Assembly (NCBI RefSeq): GCF_016901015.1
Contig: NZ_JAFEUP010000007.1
Span: 62,001 to 126,000 of the forward strand
Direction of reading: 5' to 3'
Length of the DNA: 64,000 bases
Origin: Zestomonas insulae
Lineage (GTDB): Bacteria > Pseudomonadota > Gammaproteobacteria > Pseudomonadales > Pseudomonadaceae
Shown one piece after another: positions 56,728 through 64,000 of this stretch. Position numbers and translations under genes: made by a program. The notes below the pieces were generated by a model. That model was not told where the DNA came from and did not search any database. It saw only the letters and a program-made list of their open reading frames with translations. The first letter of the stretch is position 1. Each line of letters opens with the position of its first letter.

Positions 56728-57857
56728 GACGCGCTGTTTGGCGCGACGCTGCCGTTGGCGCTGCTGGCGGCCGGCGCCGCCGGTGCCGGAACGGCCGGTG
56801 TGGCAGGCGTTGCTGCCGGTGCCACCGGCGTCGGCTTGGCGGCGACCGCCGGCTTGGCTGCCGGCTTCTTCACCGCTGGTTTCGCAGCGGGCTTGGCGGC
56901 GGGCTTGCTGGCCGGTTTGGCCGCGGCGGGCTTCGCCGCCGGCTTGGCCGCAACCGGTTTGCTTGCGGGCTTCACCGCAGTCGGTTTGCTGGCCGGTTTC
57001 GCGGCCGCAGGTTTGGCGGCAGGCTTCGCGGCGACTGGCTTGCTGGCTGGCTTCGCGGCCGGTTTGGCGGCTGGTTTGCTCGCCGCTTTCGCGGCTACCG
57101 GTTTGGCGACAGGCTTCGCTGCCGGTTTCGCCGCAGGCTTGGCGGCAGCCTTGGCCACCGGTTTCGCCGGGGCTTTGGCCGCGGCGGGCTTGCTCGCCGG
57201 TTTAGCCGGTGCTTTGGCAGCCGGTTTAACCGACGCAGGTTTGGCCGCGGGCTTGCTCGCAGCCGGCTTGGCGGCGGCCGCTTTCGCGGCAGGTTTCGCT
57301 GCTGGCTTGGCAGCTGGCTTAGCCACCGGCTTGCTCGCCGCGGCCTTGGCCACCGGTTTCGCCGCAGGCTTGGCGGCGGGTTTCGCGGCCGCTTTCACCG
57401 CCGGTTTGGCGGCCGGCTTTTTCGCCACTGGTTTGGCAGCCGCTGGCTTCACTGCGGCGCGACTGGCCAGTGCCTTGCCCACTGCTTCACGCACCTTGCC
57501 CACGCCTTGCGCCAACTTCAGACTTTCCTGAGCGTCACGCTTGAGCTGAGCGATGTAGTTGCGAGTCTCCGCCTGGCGGGCCTTCAGTTCGTCGAGCAGG
57601 TCTTCCAGCTCGCCGACTACTTGCTTGGCCTTGGCTTGTGCCTTGGACTTGCCGGCCTTGGCCGCGTCCTGCACCTTGCTGCGCGACTTGTGCAGTTTCT
57701 CCTGCGCCTTGCCGCGTTGCTTCTCCAGTTTGGTCAGCAGCTTTTCAGCATCGACCAGCGCCTGGGAGCAGGCATTTTGCAGATGCTCGAGCAGGCTGCC
57801 CGAGAGTTGTTGGAGCAGATGCAAAGGGGTGGACACGGCTTTCTTATTGGACGACAT
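56724..57857 (-). CDS. algP: Alginate regulatory protein AlgP (histone H1-like)
   Basis: A 377-aa DNA-binding-type protein. Residues 1 to about 125 form a charged coiled coil (LHLLQQLSGSLLEHLQNACS; LEDLLDELKARQAE; KLAQGVGKVREAVGKA). From about 130 to 345 it is a run of KPAA-type repeats (KPAAKPAAKPVAK) like histone H1 tails, then an Ala/Pro/Thr tail. AlgP of P. aeruginosa (352 aa) was described as an alginate regulator whose repeats vary between clones. ATG 57857 follows CAGGAGGCAGTC. It is divergent from the FKBP gene. Confidence 0.94.
   Translation of the reverse strand: MSSNKKAVSTPLHLLQQLSGSLLEHLQNACSQALVDAEKLLTKLEKQRGKAQEKLHKSRSKVQDAAKAGKSKAQAKAKQVVGELEDLLDELKARQAETRNYIAQLKRDAQESLKLAQGVGKVREAVGKALASRAAVKPAAAKPVAKKPAAKPAVKAAAKPAAKPAAKPVAKAAASKPVAKPAAKPAAKPAAKAAAAKPAASKPAAKPASVKPAAKAPAKPASKPAAAKAPAKPVAKAAAKPAAKPAAKPVAKPVAAKAASKPAAKPAAKPASKPVAAKPAAKPAAAKPASKPTAVKPASKPVAAKPAAKPAAAKPASKPAAKPAAKPAVKKPAAKPAVAAKPTPVAPAATPATPAVPAPAAPAASSANGSVAPNSAS
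56850..57435 (-). repeat. AlgP KPAA-type tandem repeat region
   Basis: Imperfect 12-base units coding Lys-Pro-Ala-Ala or Lys-Pro-Val-Ala variants fill about 580 bases of algP. On the other strand they read as a Gly-Leu-Ala-Ala-Gly pattern, which explains a spurious plus-strand frame. Copy number is expected to change by slippage. Confidence 0.8.
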
Positions 57858-57973
57858 GACTGCCTCCTGGCGGACATTGGTGCGCCAGATACTAGACCGC
57901 CGACTGCCGGGTCGCCAACTCCGGCGCATCGCGCTGGCATAATCGCCGCCACATCGCCCCTCGAGAAGTTGCC

Positions 57974-58624
57974 ATGCGCCGTCCTCTGCTCCTCTGCCTT
58001 GCCCTCTTCGCCCCGCTGCTGCAGGCCGCCGATGAGCCGCGCGATCTGGCCTACAGCCTCGGCGCCAGACTGGGCGAACGCCTGCAGCACGAAGTGCCCG
58101 ACCTGCCGCTCGACGAGCTGATCGCCGGCCTGCGCGCGGCCTATCGCGGCGAGGCGCTGCGCCTCGACGAACAGCGCATCGAGCAACTGCTCAGCACTCA
58201 CGAAGCACAGCTCGAACGCGCCCAGCATGACGCCAGCCGCGACCAGGCGCAGGCCGCCGAGCGACGTTTTCTGGCCAACGAAAAAGCCAAACCCGGGGTG
58301 CGTGAACTGGCGGGCGGCGTGCTGCGCAGCGAACTCCGCGCCGGCCAAGGCGCCACGCCGACTGCGAACAGTCGGGTGCAGGTGCGTTATGTAGGATGGT
58401 TGGCGGACGGCAGCCAGTTCGATGCCAGCGAAGCACCGCAATGGTTCCGCCTGGACAGCGTGATCGCCGGCTGGCGCACTGCGCTACAGGAGATGCCACG
58501 CGGGGCCAAATGGCGGGTGGTGATCCCCTCGGCCCAGGCTTACGGCGCGGAAGGCGCAGGCGATCTGATTCCGCCCTATGCGCCCTTGGTATTCGAGATC
58601 GAGTTGCTCGAGGTCGGCAAGTGA
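57974..58624 (+). CDS. FKBP-type peptidyl-prolyl isomerase
   Basis: A 216-aa exported isomerase. A signal peptide (residues 1-18, ending LLQAA) is followed by the FKBP_N dimerisation helices (about 25-105) and a C-terminal FKBP domain (VQVRYVGWLADGSQFDASEA, MPRGAKWRVVIPSAQAYG). It is likely periplasmic. It is related to Mip/FkpA-type isomerases that fold envelope proteins. The gene is divergent from algP. Confidence 0.93.
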   Translation: MRRPLLLCLALFAPLLQAADEPRDLAYSLGARLGERLQHEVPDLPLDELIAGLRAAYRGEALRLDEQRIEQLLSTHEAQLERAQHDASRDQAQAAERRFLANEKAKPGVRELAGGVLRSELRAGQGATPTANSRVQVRYVGWLADGSQFDASEAPQWFRLDSVIAGWRTALQEMPRGAKWRVVIPSAQAYGAEGAGDLIPPYAPLVFEIELLEVGK

Positions 58625-58633
58625 GCGGCGCGC

Positions 58634-59101
58634 TTACTGCGCGACCGCCACGCCATCCTTGTGCGATTTGTGCAGCACTTCGATCAGGCAGTCTTCCAGC
58701 TCGAAACGCTCGTGCAGCAACTGACCGAGGCGCTTCAATTCGGCGCTCACCGTCAAGTTGTCGCGGCAGTCGCCGTTGTCGAATCGGTCGTTGAAGGCCA
58801 GCGCGGCTTCGGTGATGGCTTCGATGCGCGGGTAGATCTGCTTGGCCAGTTCCAGGCCGCGCTGATCGCCGAAGGCCTTGGCCTCGCCATTCAACTGTTC
58901 GTAGACCTCGAAGTGCCCAGCCGACACATAGTCCACCAGCAACTCGCAGAAATGCTGATGCAGTTCGTTGGTCGATGACTGGGAGTTCTGTTGCAGGGCA
59001 GCATAGGATTTGACCAGGTCCTGGCGTTCTTGCAGCCAGCGGTCGATCAACTGGTTGACCCCACCCCAACGCTCTTGGGCGTTCTGACAACTCTCGAGCA
59101 T
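58634..59101 (-). CDS. algQ: AlgQ (Rsd-family sigma-70 regulator)
   Basis: A 155-aa all-helical protein of the Rsd/AlgQ family, which binds region 4 of sigma-70. In Pseudomonas it supports use of alternative sigma factors and alginate and siderophore expression. The family pattern is WGGVNQLIDRWLQERQDLV and DYVSAGHFEVYEQL. Stops of algQ and the FKBP gene are nine bases apart, convergent. The 282 bases above it carry no gene I can support. Confidence 0.95.
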   Translation of the reverse strand: MLESCQNAQERWGGVNQLIDRWLQERQDLVKSYAALQQNSQSSTNELHQHFCELLVDYVSAGHFEVYEQLNGEAKAFGDQRGLELAKQIYPRIEAITEAALAFNDRFDNGDCRDNLTVSAELKRLGQLLHERFELEDCLIEVLHKSHKDGVAVAQ

Positions 59102-59383
59102 GATGACCTCTCTTCCCTCATCGATAGTGCTGTTGTACGTCCGCTCCGAGACGCTTTTCTGTCATTCGGTGCTGAAGTCATGGGAAGGCCCCGCAAAACG
59201 GCGAGTTTCCGGCGGGACGTGCAGGCCAGAGTATGCCCGCCGGCTATCCGCTTCAAGGCATCATGGCGAAAAAGTTCATACGTACGTTTGACCCCTATAC
59301 CGCATGCCGCCTGAGCTGCAGCAGAGTGCCAGCATTCCGGCAGACACCCCGTAAACGCCGCGCCGCAGGGCCTGCGCCGGAAT
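59102..59383. other. algQ-dsbB intergenic region
   Basis: 282 bases without a supported gene. The algQ ribosome-binding site (GAGAGG) is at the lower edge. TTGACC at 59288-59293 looks like a -35 but points away from algQ and has no downstream gene. No stable stem with a T-run was seen. Confidence 0.5.
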
Positions 59384-59875
59384 TCAGGCGCGCCGCAGCA
59401 ACTGGAACAGGGCGAACAAAATCATCGCGGCGAAGGCCAGCAGACTCCACTCGGGGATGCTCAGGCCGAACAGCGTCCAGGTCACTTCCGCGCAGTCGGC
59501 GGTGCCGTGCAGGAACAACCGCACGATCTCCTGCAGTGGCAGTGCATCCATCATGTATTCCAGGCTCGGCAGGCAGGACGGCAACTGATCGGCCGGCACG
59601 CTCTGCAACCAGACCTGACGGCCGGCGGTGGCCGCGCCCGCGGCGGCGCTGAGCAGCGCCAGGCTGGCATACACGCGCTGGCCGGTGCGTGCCGGGCCAT
59701 GCACGGCGGCGATCAGGCAGAACAGGCCGAAGGCGATCACGCAGATGCGCTGCACGATGCACAGCGGGCAGGGCTTCAGGCCGACCGCATGCTCGAGGTA
59801 GAGGGCCACGCCCATCAACGCCAGGCAACCGAGGAAACCGAGAAGGAACAGGGAACGCGGACGGGCCAGCGACAT
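59384..59875 (-). CDS. DsbB/DsbH-type disulfide bond oxidase
   Basis: A 163-aa inner-membrane protein with four helices. It has the first periplasmic CxxC (LKPCPLCIVQRICV, Cys35-Cys38 region) and the second Cys pair in LPSCLPSLEYMM and HGTADCAEVTW, as in DsbB, which reoxidises DsbA with quinone. In P. aeruginosa the syntenic copy is named DsbH and is a second DsbB. GGAG five bases before ATG 59875 supports the start. Confidence 0.9.
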   Translation of the reverse strand: MSLARPRSLFLLGFLGCLALMGVALYLEHAVGLKPCPLCIVQRICVIAFGLFCLIAAVHGPARTGQRVYASLALLSAAAGAATAGRQVWLQSVPADQLPSCLPSLEYMMDALPLQEIVRLFLHGTADCAEVTWTLFGLSIPEWSLLAFAAMILFALFQLLRRA

Positions 59876-59957
59876 GACATCTCCGAAGCAGGCTGGAAAA
59901 GGTGGTTACGGTAGAGGAAACGGCGCGGCGCTTACAAGCTGCATGGCGCCGGCCAGG

Positions 59958-59983
59958 CCGCCCTGTGCCGCAGCGCAGGGCGG
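59958..59983 (-). terminator. Hairpin after hemY
   Basis: CCGCCCTG and CAGGGCGG form an eight-pair stem just past the hemY stop. No T-run follows, so its role as the operon terminator is uncertain. Confidence 0.35.
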
Positions 59984-59995
59984 TGCGGCGCGCCG

Positions 59996-61252
59996 CTAGA
60001 CGCGCGCCGGTAGCGGCTGCGGCAGGCTGTGCAGCGGCTGGCCGAGCAGGCTCAGGCCGTCTTCGAACAGCTGGTGACTGCGCGAGGTTTCGCCGAGCTG
60101 GGCGAGCAGACGCGCCAATTCGACGCAGGTCTGCGGCGTGCGCGCCAGGCTCAGACTGCCCTCGAAATACTCGCGCGCCTTGCCCCACAGCTGGTTCTGC
60201 TGACTCAGCCGGCCGAGCGCGAGCAGCAGCTCGGCATCCTGCGGATGCGCCGCCAACCAGCCTTCGGCGGTCTGCAGCTGGCGCGCCGGATCGCTACCGC
60301 GCACCTGACCGTAGAGATTCACCAGGCGCGGCTCGTACTGCTGCTTGAGGCTCTTGCGCAGCAGCTCCTCGGCCTCTTCCTGGGCGCCCACGCGCTGCAG
60401 CTGGCGGGCATAGGCGGCGACCAGTTCGGGGTCCTGACGACGCTGACTGGAGAGCTGCTGCCAGGCCTGCGACAGCGGCTGCAGCGCAGTTTCACCGGCG
60501 TTCAGCCCATCCTCGCCGGCCTGTTCCAGACGAGCCGCCCAGGCGCGCCGCTCGAGACCGAGTAGCTCGTCTTCCGGCAGCACTTTGTGCTTGCGCAGCT
60601 CAGGCAGCAGGCCGAGCAGTGCCGGCCAATCGCCGCGCTGCTGCAACAGGAACTGCAACTGGCGCAGCACCTGGTGGTGCTGCGGATAGCGTTCGCGCAT
60701 CGCCGTCAGGGTGTCCAGCGCCGCATCCAGTTCGCCGCGGCCCTGCTGCAGCTCGGCATGCGCCAGGGCGACAGCCAGCTCGGCCTGCGGCTGACGCTCC
60801 AGGGCGCGCTCGAGCAGTGCATCGCTCTCCGCGTACTCGCCGAGTTTCTGCGCCGCGCGCGCCGCGCCGAGGTAGTAGATCAGCGGCTGGGCGTCGTCCT
60901 CGGCGGCCCGTTTGAGGTGCCGCAGGGCGCGCGCCCAGTGACCTTCGGCGAGGTCGAGCAGACCCTGCTCGGAGGCCAGCCGCGCGCGCCGGCTGCGGTT
61001 GCGCCGCGACCAGGGATTGACCACGCCACCGGACACGAACACCAGGCGCAGCAGCAGGCGAACCAGGAACAGCACCAGCCAGAGCACCGCGAGCACGGCG
61101 AGGAACGCCCACAGGCTCGACTCGTAGCGGAAGCCCTTGAAGGCGATCAGCACATAGCCGGCGTGCTCGGCAAACGCCCAGGCCAGCCCGGCGACCACGG
61201 CGGCGACCAGCAGCACGATCAGCAGCACACGCACGCGGGTCCGGAGCATCAT
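59996..61252 (-). CDS. hemY: HemY-like TPR membrane protein
   Basis: A 418-aa protein. Two membrane helices fill residues about 7-30 and 43-65 (the HemY_N domain), followed by tetratricopeptide helices (LAEGHWARALRHLKRAAEDD, ARQLQRVGAQEEAEELLRKS). Function is unknown; it is not the HemY oxidase of Bacillus. Its start overlaps the hemX stop by four bases. Last gene of the hemC-D-X-Y operon. Confidence 0.93.
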   Translation of the reverse strand: MMLRTRVRVLLIVLLVAAVVAGLAWAFAEHAGYVLIAFKGFRYESSLWAFLAVLAVLWLVLFLVRLLLRLVFVSGGVVNPWSRRNRSRRARLASEQGLLDLAEGHWARALRHLKRAAEDDAQPLIYYLGAARAAQKLGEYAESDALLERALERQPQAELAVALAHAELQQGRGELDAALDTLTAMRERYPQHHQVLRQLQFLLQQRGDWPALLGLLPELRKHKVLPEDELLGLERRAWAARLEQAGEDGLNAGETALQPLSQAWQQLSSQRRQDPELVAAYARQLQRVGAQEEAEELLRKSLKQQYEPRLVNLYGQVRGSDPARQLQTAEGWLAAHPQDAELLLALGRLSQQNQLWGKAREYFEGSLSLARTPQTCVELARLLAQLGETSRSHQLFEDGLSLLGQPLHSLPQPLPARV

Positions 61253-62376
61253 GGCTGGGCACCCTCAGCAGCTGCCGCCGGGGCGGGCGGCACGGCCTGA
61301 TTGCGGGCCGCCTGGCGCCGGCTGATGTAGGCCTGCACTGCGCTCAGCGAATTGCCGAGGTCCGGCAACTCGACGGCGACCGGCCGCTCGAGCAGCTCGC
61401 CGATGCGCGCGCTGAGCGCCTGACTGTCCGGGTTGTCGCGATTGAAGCTGCTCTCCAGCACGTCGCGGGCCTGGCCCAGCGCCTGCCGATAGACCGCTTC
61501 CTGGCCATTCAGCGCCGCCCACTGCGCCTGCTCCAAGGCCAGGGTGAGTGCCAGACGCACCTGGGTCAGGCCCTGGCCGGCGAGCAGCGGACGGACATTC
61601 TGGTCGGCGTTGAAGTCGATGCGGATGTAGTGCGACAGCGCTTCCCACCACTGCGCCCAGCGGCTGCTGCCGTCGCCGTCGGCGGTCAGGCTGAAGTGGC
61701 CATCGCCCTGGCCGACGAAGGCCGGCGCCAGGCTGTTGAGCTGGGCGGCCTGGGCGCGCAGCGCACCGAGCTGCAGGTACAGGCCGGTGCGATCCACGTC
61801 GGACAGACCGCGCAGAGATACCAGGCTCTTGGCCAGTTGCTCGCGCGCGGCGAAGGTCGCCGGGTCGTCCTGATCGCGCAGGATGTCGTCGGCGCCCTGC
61901 ACCAGCACGGTCGCGCTGTTGATGTCCTGCAACGCCGACAGGCGCAGGCTGGCCAGGCGCAGCAGGTGTTCGGCTTCGGCCAGGCGCCAGTCCTGGCGGC
62001 TGGCGCCAAGCACGGTTTCCAAGCGACGCCCGAGTACCTGCTGATCACCCTGCAGCTGCGCCACCAGGCGGCGGCGCTCTTCCAATTCCTCGGCGCTGGG
62101 CAACTGGCCGAGCTGCTGCGCCAGCGCCTGCTCGCGCTCAGCGAGCGACTGCGCCTGGCTGCGCGTGTCATTGAGCACGCCCACCTGCTGCTGGTCGTGC
62201 TGCTGCAGCTGACGCACCTGCCACAGGCCCCAACCGGCTGCGCCGGCGGCGGCCGCGGCGAGCAGCACGGCGAGCAGCGCCAAACCATTGCCGCGGCGCG
62301 CCACGGTGGGTTCGCTGGCCGGCGCTTCGGGAAGCAGTTGCTTGTCGTCCTGGGGGAAGGTTGCTTCTTCGCTCAC
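61249..62376 (-). CDS. hemX: HemX-like membrane protein
   Basis: A 375-aa protein with an N-terminal cytoplasmic segment, one membrane helix (about 30-55, GLALLAVLLAAAAAGAAGWG), a coiled coil and a helical domain of the HemX family (uroporphyrinogen-III C-methyltransferase-like by name only). No methyltransferase motif is present. GTG 62376 (MSEEATFPQ) follows AAGGA at seven bases; the frame opens at 62592. It is 16 bases downstream of hemD. Confidence 0.9.
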   Translation of the reverse strand: MSEEATFPQDDKQLLPEAPASEPTVARRGNGLALLAVLLAAAAAGAAGWGLWQVRQLQQHDQQQVGVLNDTRSQAQSLAEREQALAQQLGQLPSAEELEERRRLVAQLQGDQQVLGRRLETVLGASRQDWRLAEAEHLLRLASLRLSALQDINSATVLVQGADDILRDQDDPATFAAREQLAKSLVSLRGLSDVDRTGLYLQLGALRAQAAQLNSLAPAFVGQGDGHFSLTADGDGSSRWAQWWEALSHYIRIDFNADQNVRPLLAGQGLTQVRLALTLALEQAQWAALNGQEAVYRQALGQARDVLESSFNRDNPDSQALSARIGELLERPVAVELPDLGNSLSAVQAYISRRQAARNQAVPPAPAAAAEGAQP

Positions 62377-62392
62377 GTATCCGTCCTTTGCA

Positions 62393-63163
62393 TCAGAGGG
62401 CCGCCGCGGGATACGCCCGCAAGGCCGCCAGCAGGGCCGCGGCGCTGGCACCGCGGCAATCCACAACAATCTGCGCCCCGGCCGCGCGCGCCAGGTCGGC
62501 AACCCGCGGGCTGGGTACGAACAAGGGTAGTCGGGCCAGCTCCGGCCAGCGCTCGGCGGACAGCTCGCGCAGGTGCTCGAAACCCTGTCCACTGCTGACC
62601 ACTAGGCCGTTCAGCCGTTCACTGTGCACCTGCGCCGCCAGGGCGCCGGGCGCATGGGGCGGCAGCGCGCGGCGGTAGAGTGGGAGATAGTCGACCGTCG
62701 CGCCTTGGCCGCGCAGCCGCTCGGCGAGGAATTCTCGGCCACCCTCGCCGCGCAGGATCAGCACCCGCGGAGCCGGGACCGCCAGGGCCTGTTGCAGGCG
62801 CGGCAGGGTGAGCAGCGCCTCGCTGTCATCGCCGTCGGCTGGCCAGTGCACGTCGAGGCCGTAGTCGTCGAGCAATTGCCCGGTGGCAGCGCCAACGCTG
62901 AACCAGGCCTGGCGCGCCGGCGGCTGCGGCCAGTAGCGGTCGAGCAGTTCAAGGCCGAGGCGCGCGGCCGACTTGCTGACCACGATCACCGCCTGGTAGC
63001 GATCCAGGTCGAGGATCACGGCGCGCTGTTCGGGCGTTTCCGCCAGCGGCTGAATAGCGAGCAGCGGCAGGCTGCTGGAGAACACGCCCTGTTCGGCGAG
63101 GCTGGCGGCCAGCGCCGCGCACTCCTCGGCCGGGCGCGTCAGCAGCAGGCGCCACTCGCTCAC
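62393..63163 (-). CDS. hemD: Uroporphyrinogen-III synthase
   Basis: A 256-aa enzyme that closes hydroxymethylbilane into uroporphyrinogen III with inversion of ring D. HemD diverges widely; here the family is supported by two Rossmann-like halves, the TRP near the N-terminus (LLLTRPAEECAALAASLAEQ) and LNGLVVSSGQGFEHLREL. GTG 63163 overlaps the hemC stop (GTGA), so it is coupled to hemC. Operon position confirms the assignment. Confidence 0.93.
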   Translation of the reverse strand: MSEWRLLLTRPAEECAALAASLAEQGVFSSSLPLLAIQPLAETPEQRAVILDLDRYQAVIVVSKSAARLGLELLDRYWPQPPARQAWFSVGAATGQLLDDYGLDVHWPADGDDSEALLTLPRLQQALAVPAPRVLILRGEGGREFLAERLRGQGATVDYLPLYRRALPPHAPGALAAQVHSERLNGLVVSSGQGFEHLRELSAERWPELARLPLFVPSPRVADLARAAGAQIVVDCRGASAAALLAALRAYPAAAL

Positions 63164-64000
63164 GGGTGGCCGGCCTCGCCGTACACCGCCTTGAGGATCG
63201 CCTCGGCGCCCTGCGCGAGCAGCGCTTCGGCGACCGTGACACCGAGTGCTTCAGCCTGGCTCGCCGGCGCGCTGGCTTCGGCGCGCAGCAACTGGCCGCC
63301 ATCCGGCTGACCGACCAGGCCGCGCAGCCACAGCTGCTCGCCCTGCAGCTCGGCGTAGCAGGCGATCGGCACCTGGCAGCCGCCATTCAGGCGCTTGTTC
63401 AGTGCGCGTTCGGCGGTCACCCGCAATGCGGTCTCGCGGTGGTGCAGCGGCGCCAGCAGGGCGTGGATCTCGCTGTCGGCGCTGCGGCACTCGATGCCGA
63501 CTGCGCCCTGGCCACCGGCCGGCAGGCTGTCGGCGACGCTGATCGCGTCGCGGATGCGCGCTTCGAAACCGAGGCGGATCAGGCCGGCGGCGGCGAGGAT
63601 GATCGCGTCGTAGTCACCGGCGTCCAGCTTGGCCAGGCGGGTGTTGACGTTGCCGCGCAGGAACTGGATTTTCAGGTCGGGGCGCTGGGCCAGCAGCTGC
63701 GCCTGGCGACGCAGGCTGGAGGTGCCGACCACGCTGCCGGCCGGCAGTGCGGCGAGGCTGGCGTAGGTGTTGGAGACGAACGCGTCGCGCGGATCTTCGC
63801 GCTCGCAGATGCAGTACAGGCCAAGGCCGGCGGGGAAGTCCATCGGCACATCCTTCATCGAATGCACGGCGATATCCGCCTCGTTGTCCAGCAACGCGGT
63901 TTCCAGTTCCTTGACGAACAGGCCTTTGCCGCCGATTTTCGCCAGCGGCGCGTCGAGCAATTTGTCGCCACGACTGACCATCGGCACCAGGCTGACGCGC
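63160..64000 (-). CDS. hemC: Hydroxymethylbilane synthase (5-prime end cut by the window)
   Basis: Polymerises four porphobilinogens into hydroxymethylbilane. 280 C-terminal residues are visible, with SLRRQAQLLAQRPDLKIQFL and RGNVNTRLAKLDAGDYDAI of the substrate site and the dipyrromethane-cofactor cysteine in LNGGCQVPIACYAEL. About 30-35 N-terminal residues lie beyond base 64000. Its stop overlaps the hemD start, so this is the first gene seen of hemC-D-X-Y. Confidence 0.97.
   Translation of the reverse strand, partial: RVSLVPMVSRGDKLLDAPLAKIGGKGLFVKELETALLDNEADIAVHSMKDVPMDFPAGLGLYCICEREDPRDAFVSNTYASLAALPAGSVVGTSSLRRQAQLLAQRPDLKIQFLRGNVNTRLAKLDAGDYDAIILAAAGLIRLGFEARIRDAISVADSLPAGGQGAVGIECRSADSEIHALLAPLHHRETALRVTAERALNKRLNGGCQVPIACYAELQGEQLWLRGLVGQPDGGQLLRAEASAPASQAEALGVTVAEALLAQGAEAILKAVYGEAGHP

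Noticed and set aside
56755..57531. Gly-Leu-Ala-Ala-Gly repeat frame on the plus strand
   Set aside because: It is the antisense of the algP KPAA repeats, not a membrane protein gene.

Overview
The window is a high-GC chromosomal segment from a Pseudomonas (gammaproteobacterium). The evidence is an intact algP (histone-H1-like KPAA repeats), algQ and hemC-hemD-hemX-hemY block, a 6S RNA between zapA and a 5-formyl-THF cyclo-ligase, and a gene order that, as I remember it, closely follows the P. aeruginosa PAO1 region around PA5201-PA5260. No phage, transposase, integrase, CRISPR array, tRNA or rRNA was seen. Almost every base is in a housekeeping gene, so this is core genome rather than a genomic island.

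Layout. 0-7.5 kb: tex, a hotdog thioesterase, gshA, a 69-aa protein resembling ribosome modulation factor, then argA and argE on the minus strand. 7.6-18 kb: a plus-strand run that looks like the most variable part: a CYTH/CHAD protein, an orphan GspE/PilB-type ATPase, an L,D-transpeptidase, an SPFH/stomatin-NfeD-diguanylate cyclase set, a DUF2388 secreted protein, a lipoprotein alpha/beta-hydrolase and a DUF2804 protein, ending in a REP pair. 18-25.7 kb: gcvT-gcvH-gcvP (glycine cleavage) and an iron(III) ABC importer (binding protein and permease), both minus strand and both with a terminator-like hairpin inside the operon. 25.7-30.6 kb: ubiquinone hydroxylases (UbiI-like, UbiH), a DUF4442 protein, pepP and a UPF0149 protein.

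30.7-36.4 kb: zapB-like/zapA, 6S RNA, 5-formyl-THF cyclo-ligase, a 44-aa membrane protein, an EVE-domain protein, a CHASE-PAS-GGDEF diguanylate cyclase, a FliL-like protein and a quinone oxidoreductase. 36.4-46.1 kb: flavin/2Fe-2S reductase plus ubiD, rho, trxA, ppx and ppk convergent, hemB. 46.3-54.3 kb: DedA, a fatty acid hydroxylase, ElbB, a thioesterase, a YaiI-family protein, a cytochrome c-FTR1 iron permease, a LysE exporter, TerC and MscS proteins. 54.3-64 kb: an ABC-F ATPase, a TIGR02444 protein, algP, an FKBP isomerase, algQ, dsbB-type oxidase, and the hemC-D-X-Y operon, with hemC cut by the window end.

The functional themes are one-carbon and tetrapyrrole metabolism (gcv, fau, hemB/C/D), ubiquinone synthesis (ubiH, ubiI-like, ubiD), polyphosphate and c-di-GMP signalling, transcription control (rho, 6S RNA, AlgQ/Rsd, AlgP, Tex) and iron uptake. 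I found no convincing new multi-gene system. The most useful leads are regulatory: the C-rich, SD-less rho leader, the hairpins between gcvH/gcvP and between the iron-importer genes, and the tight SPFH-NfeD-GGDEF gene set. Start sites were chosen by ribosome-binding site, spacing and remembered homologues.
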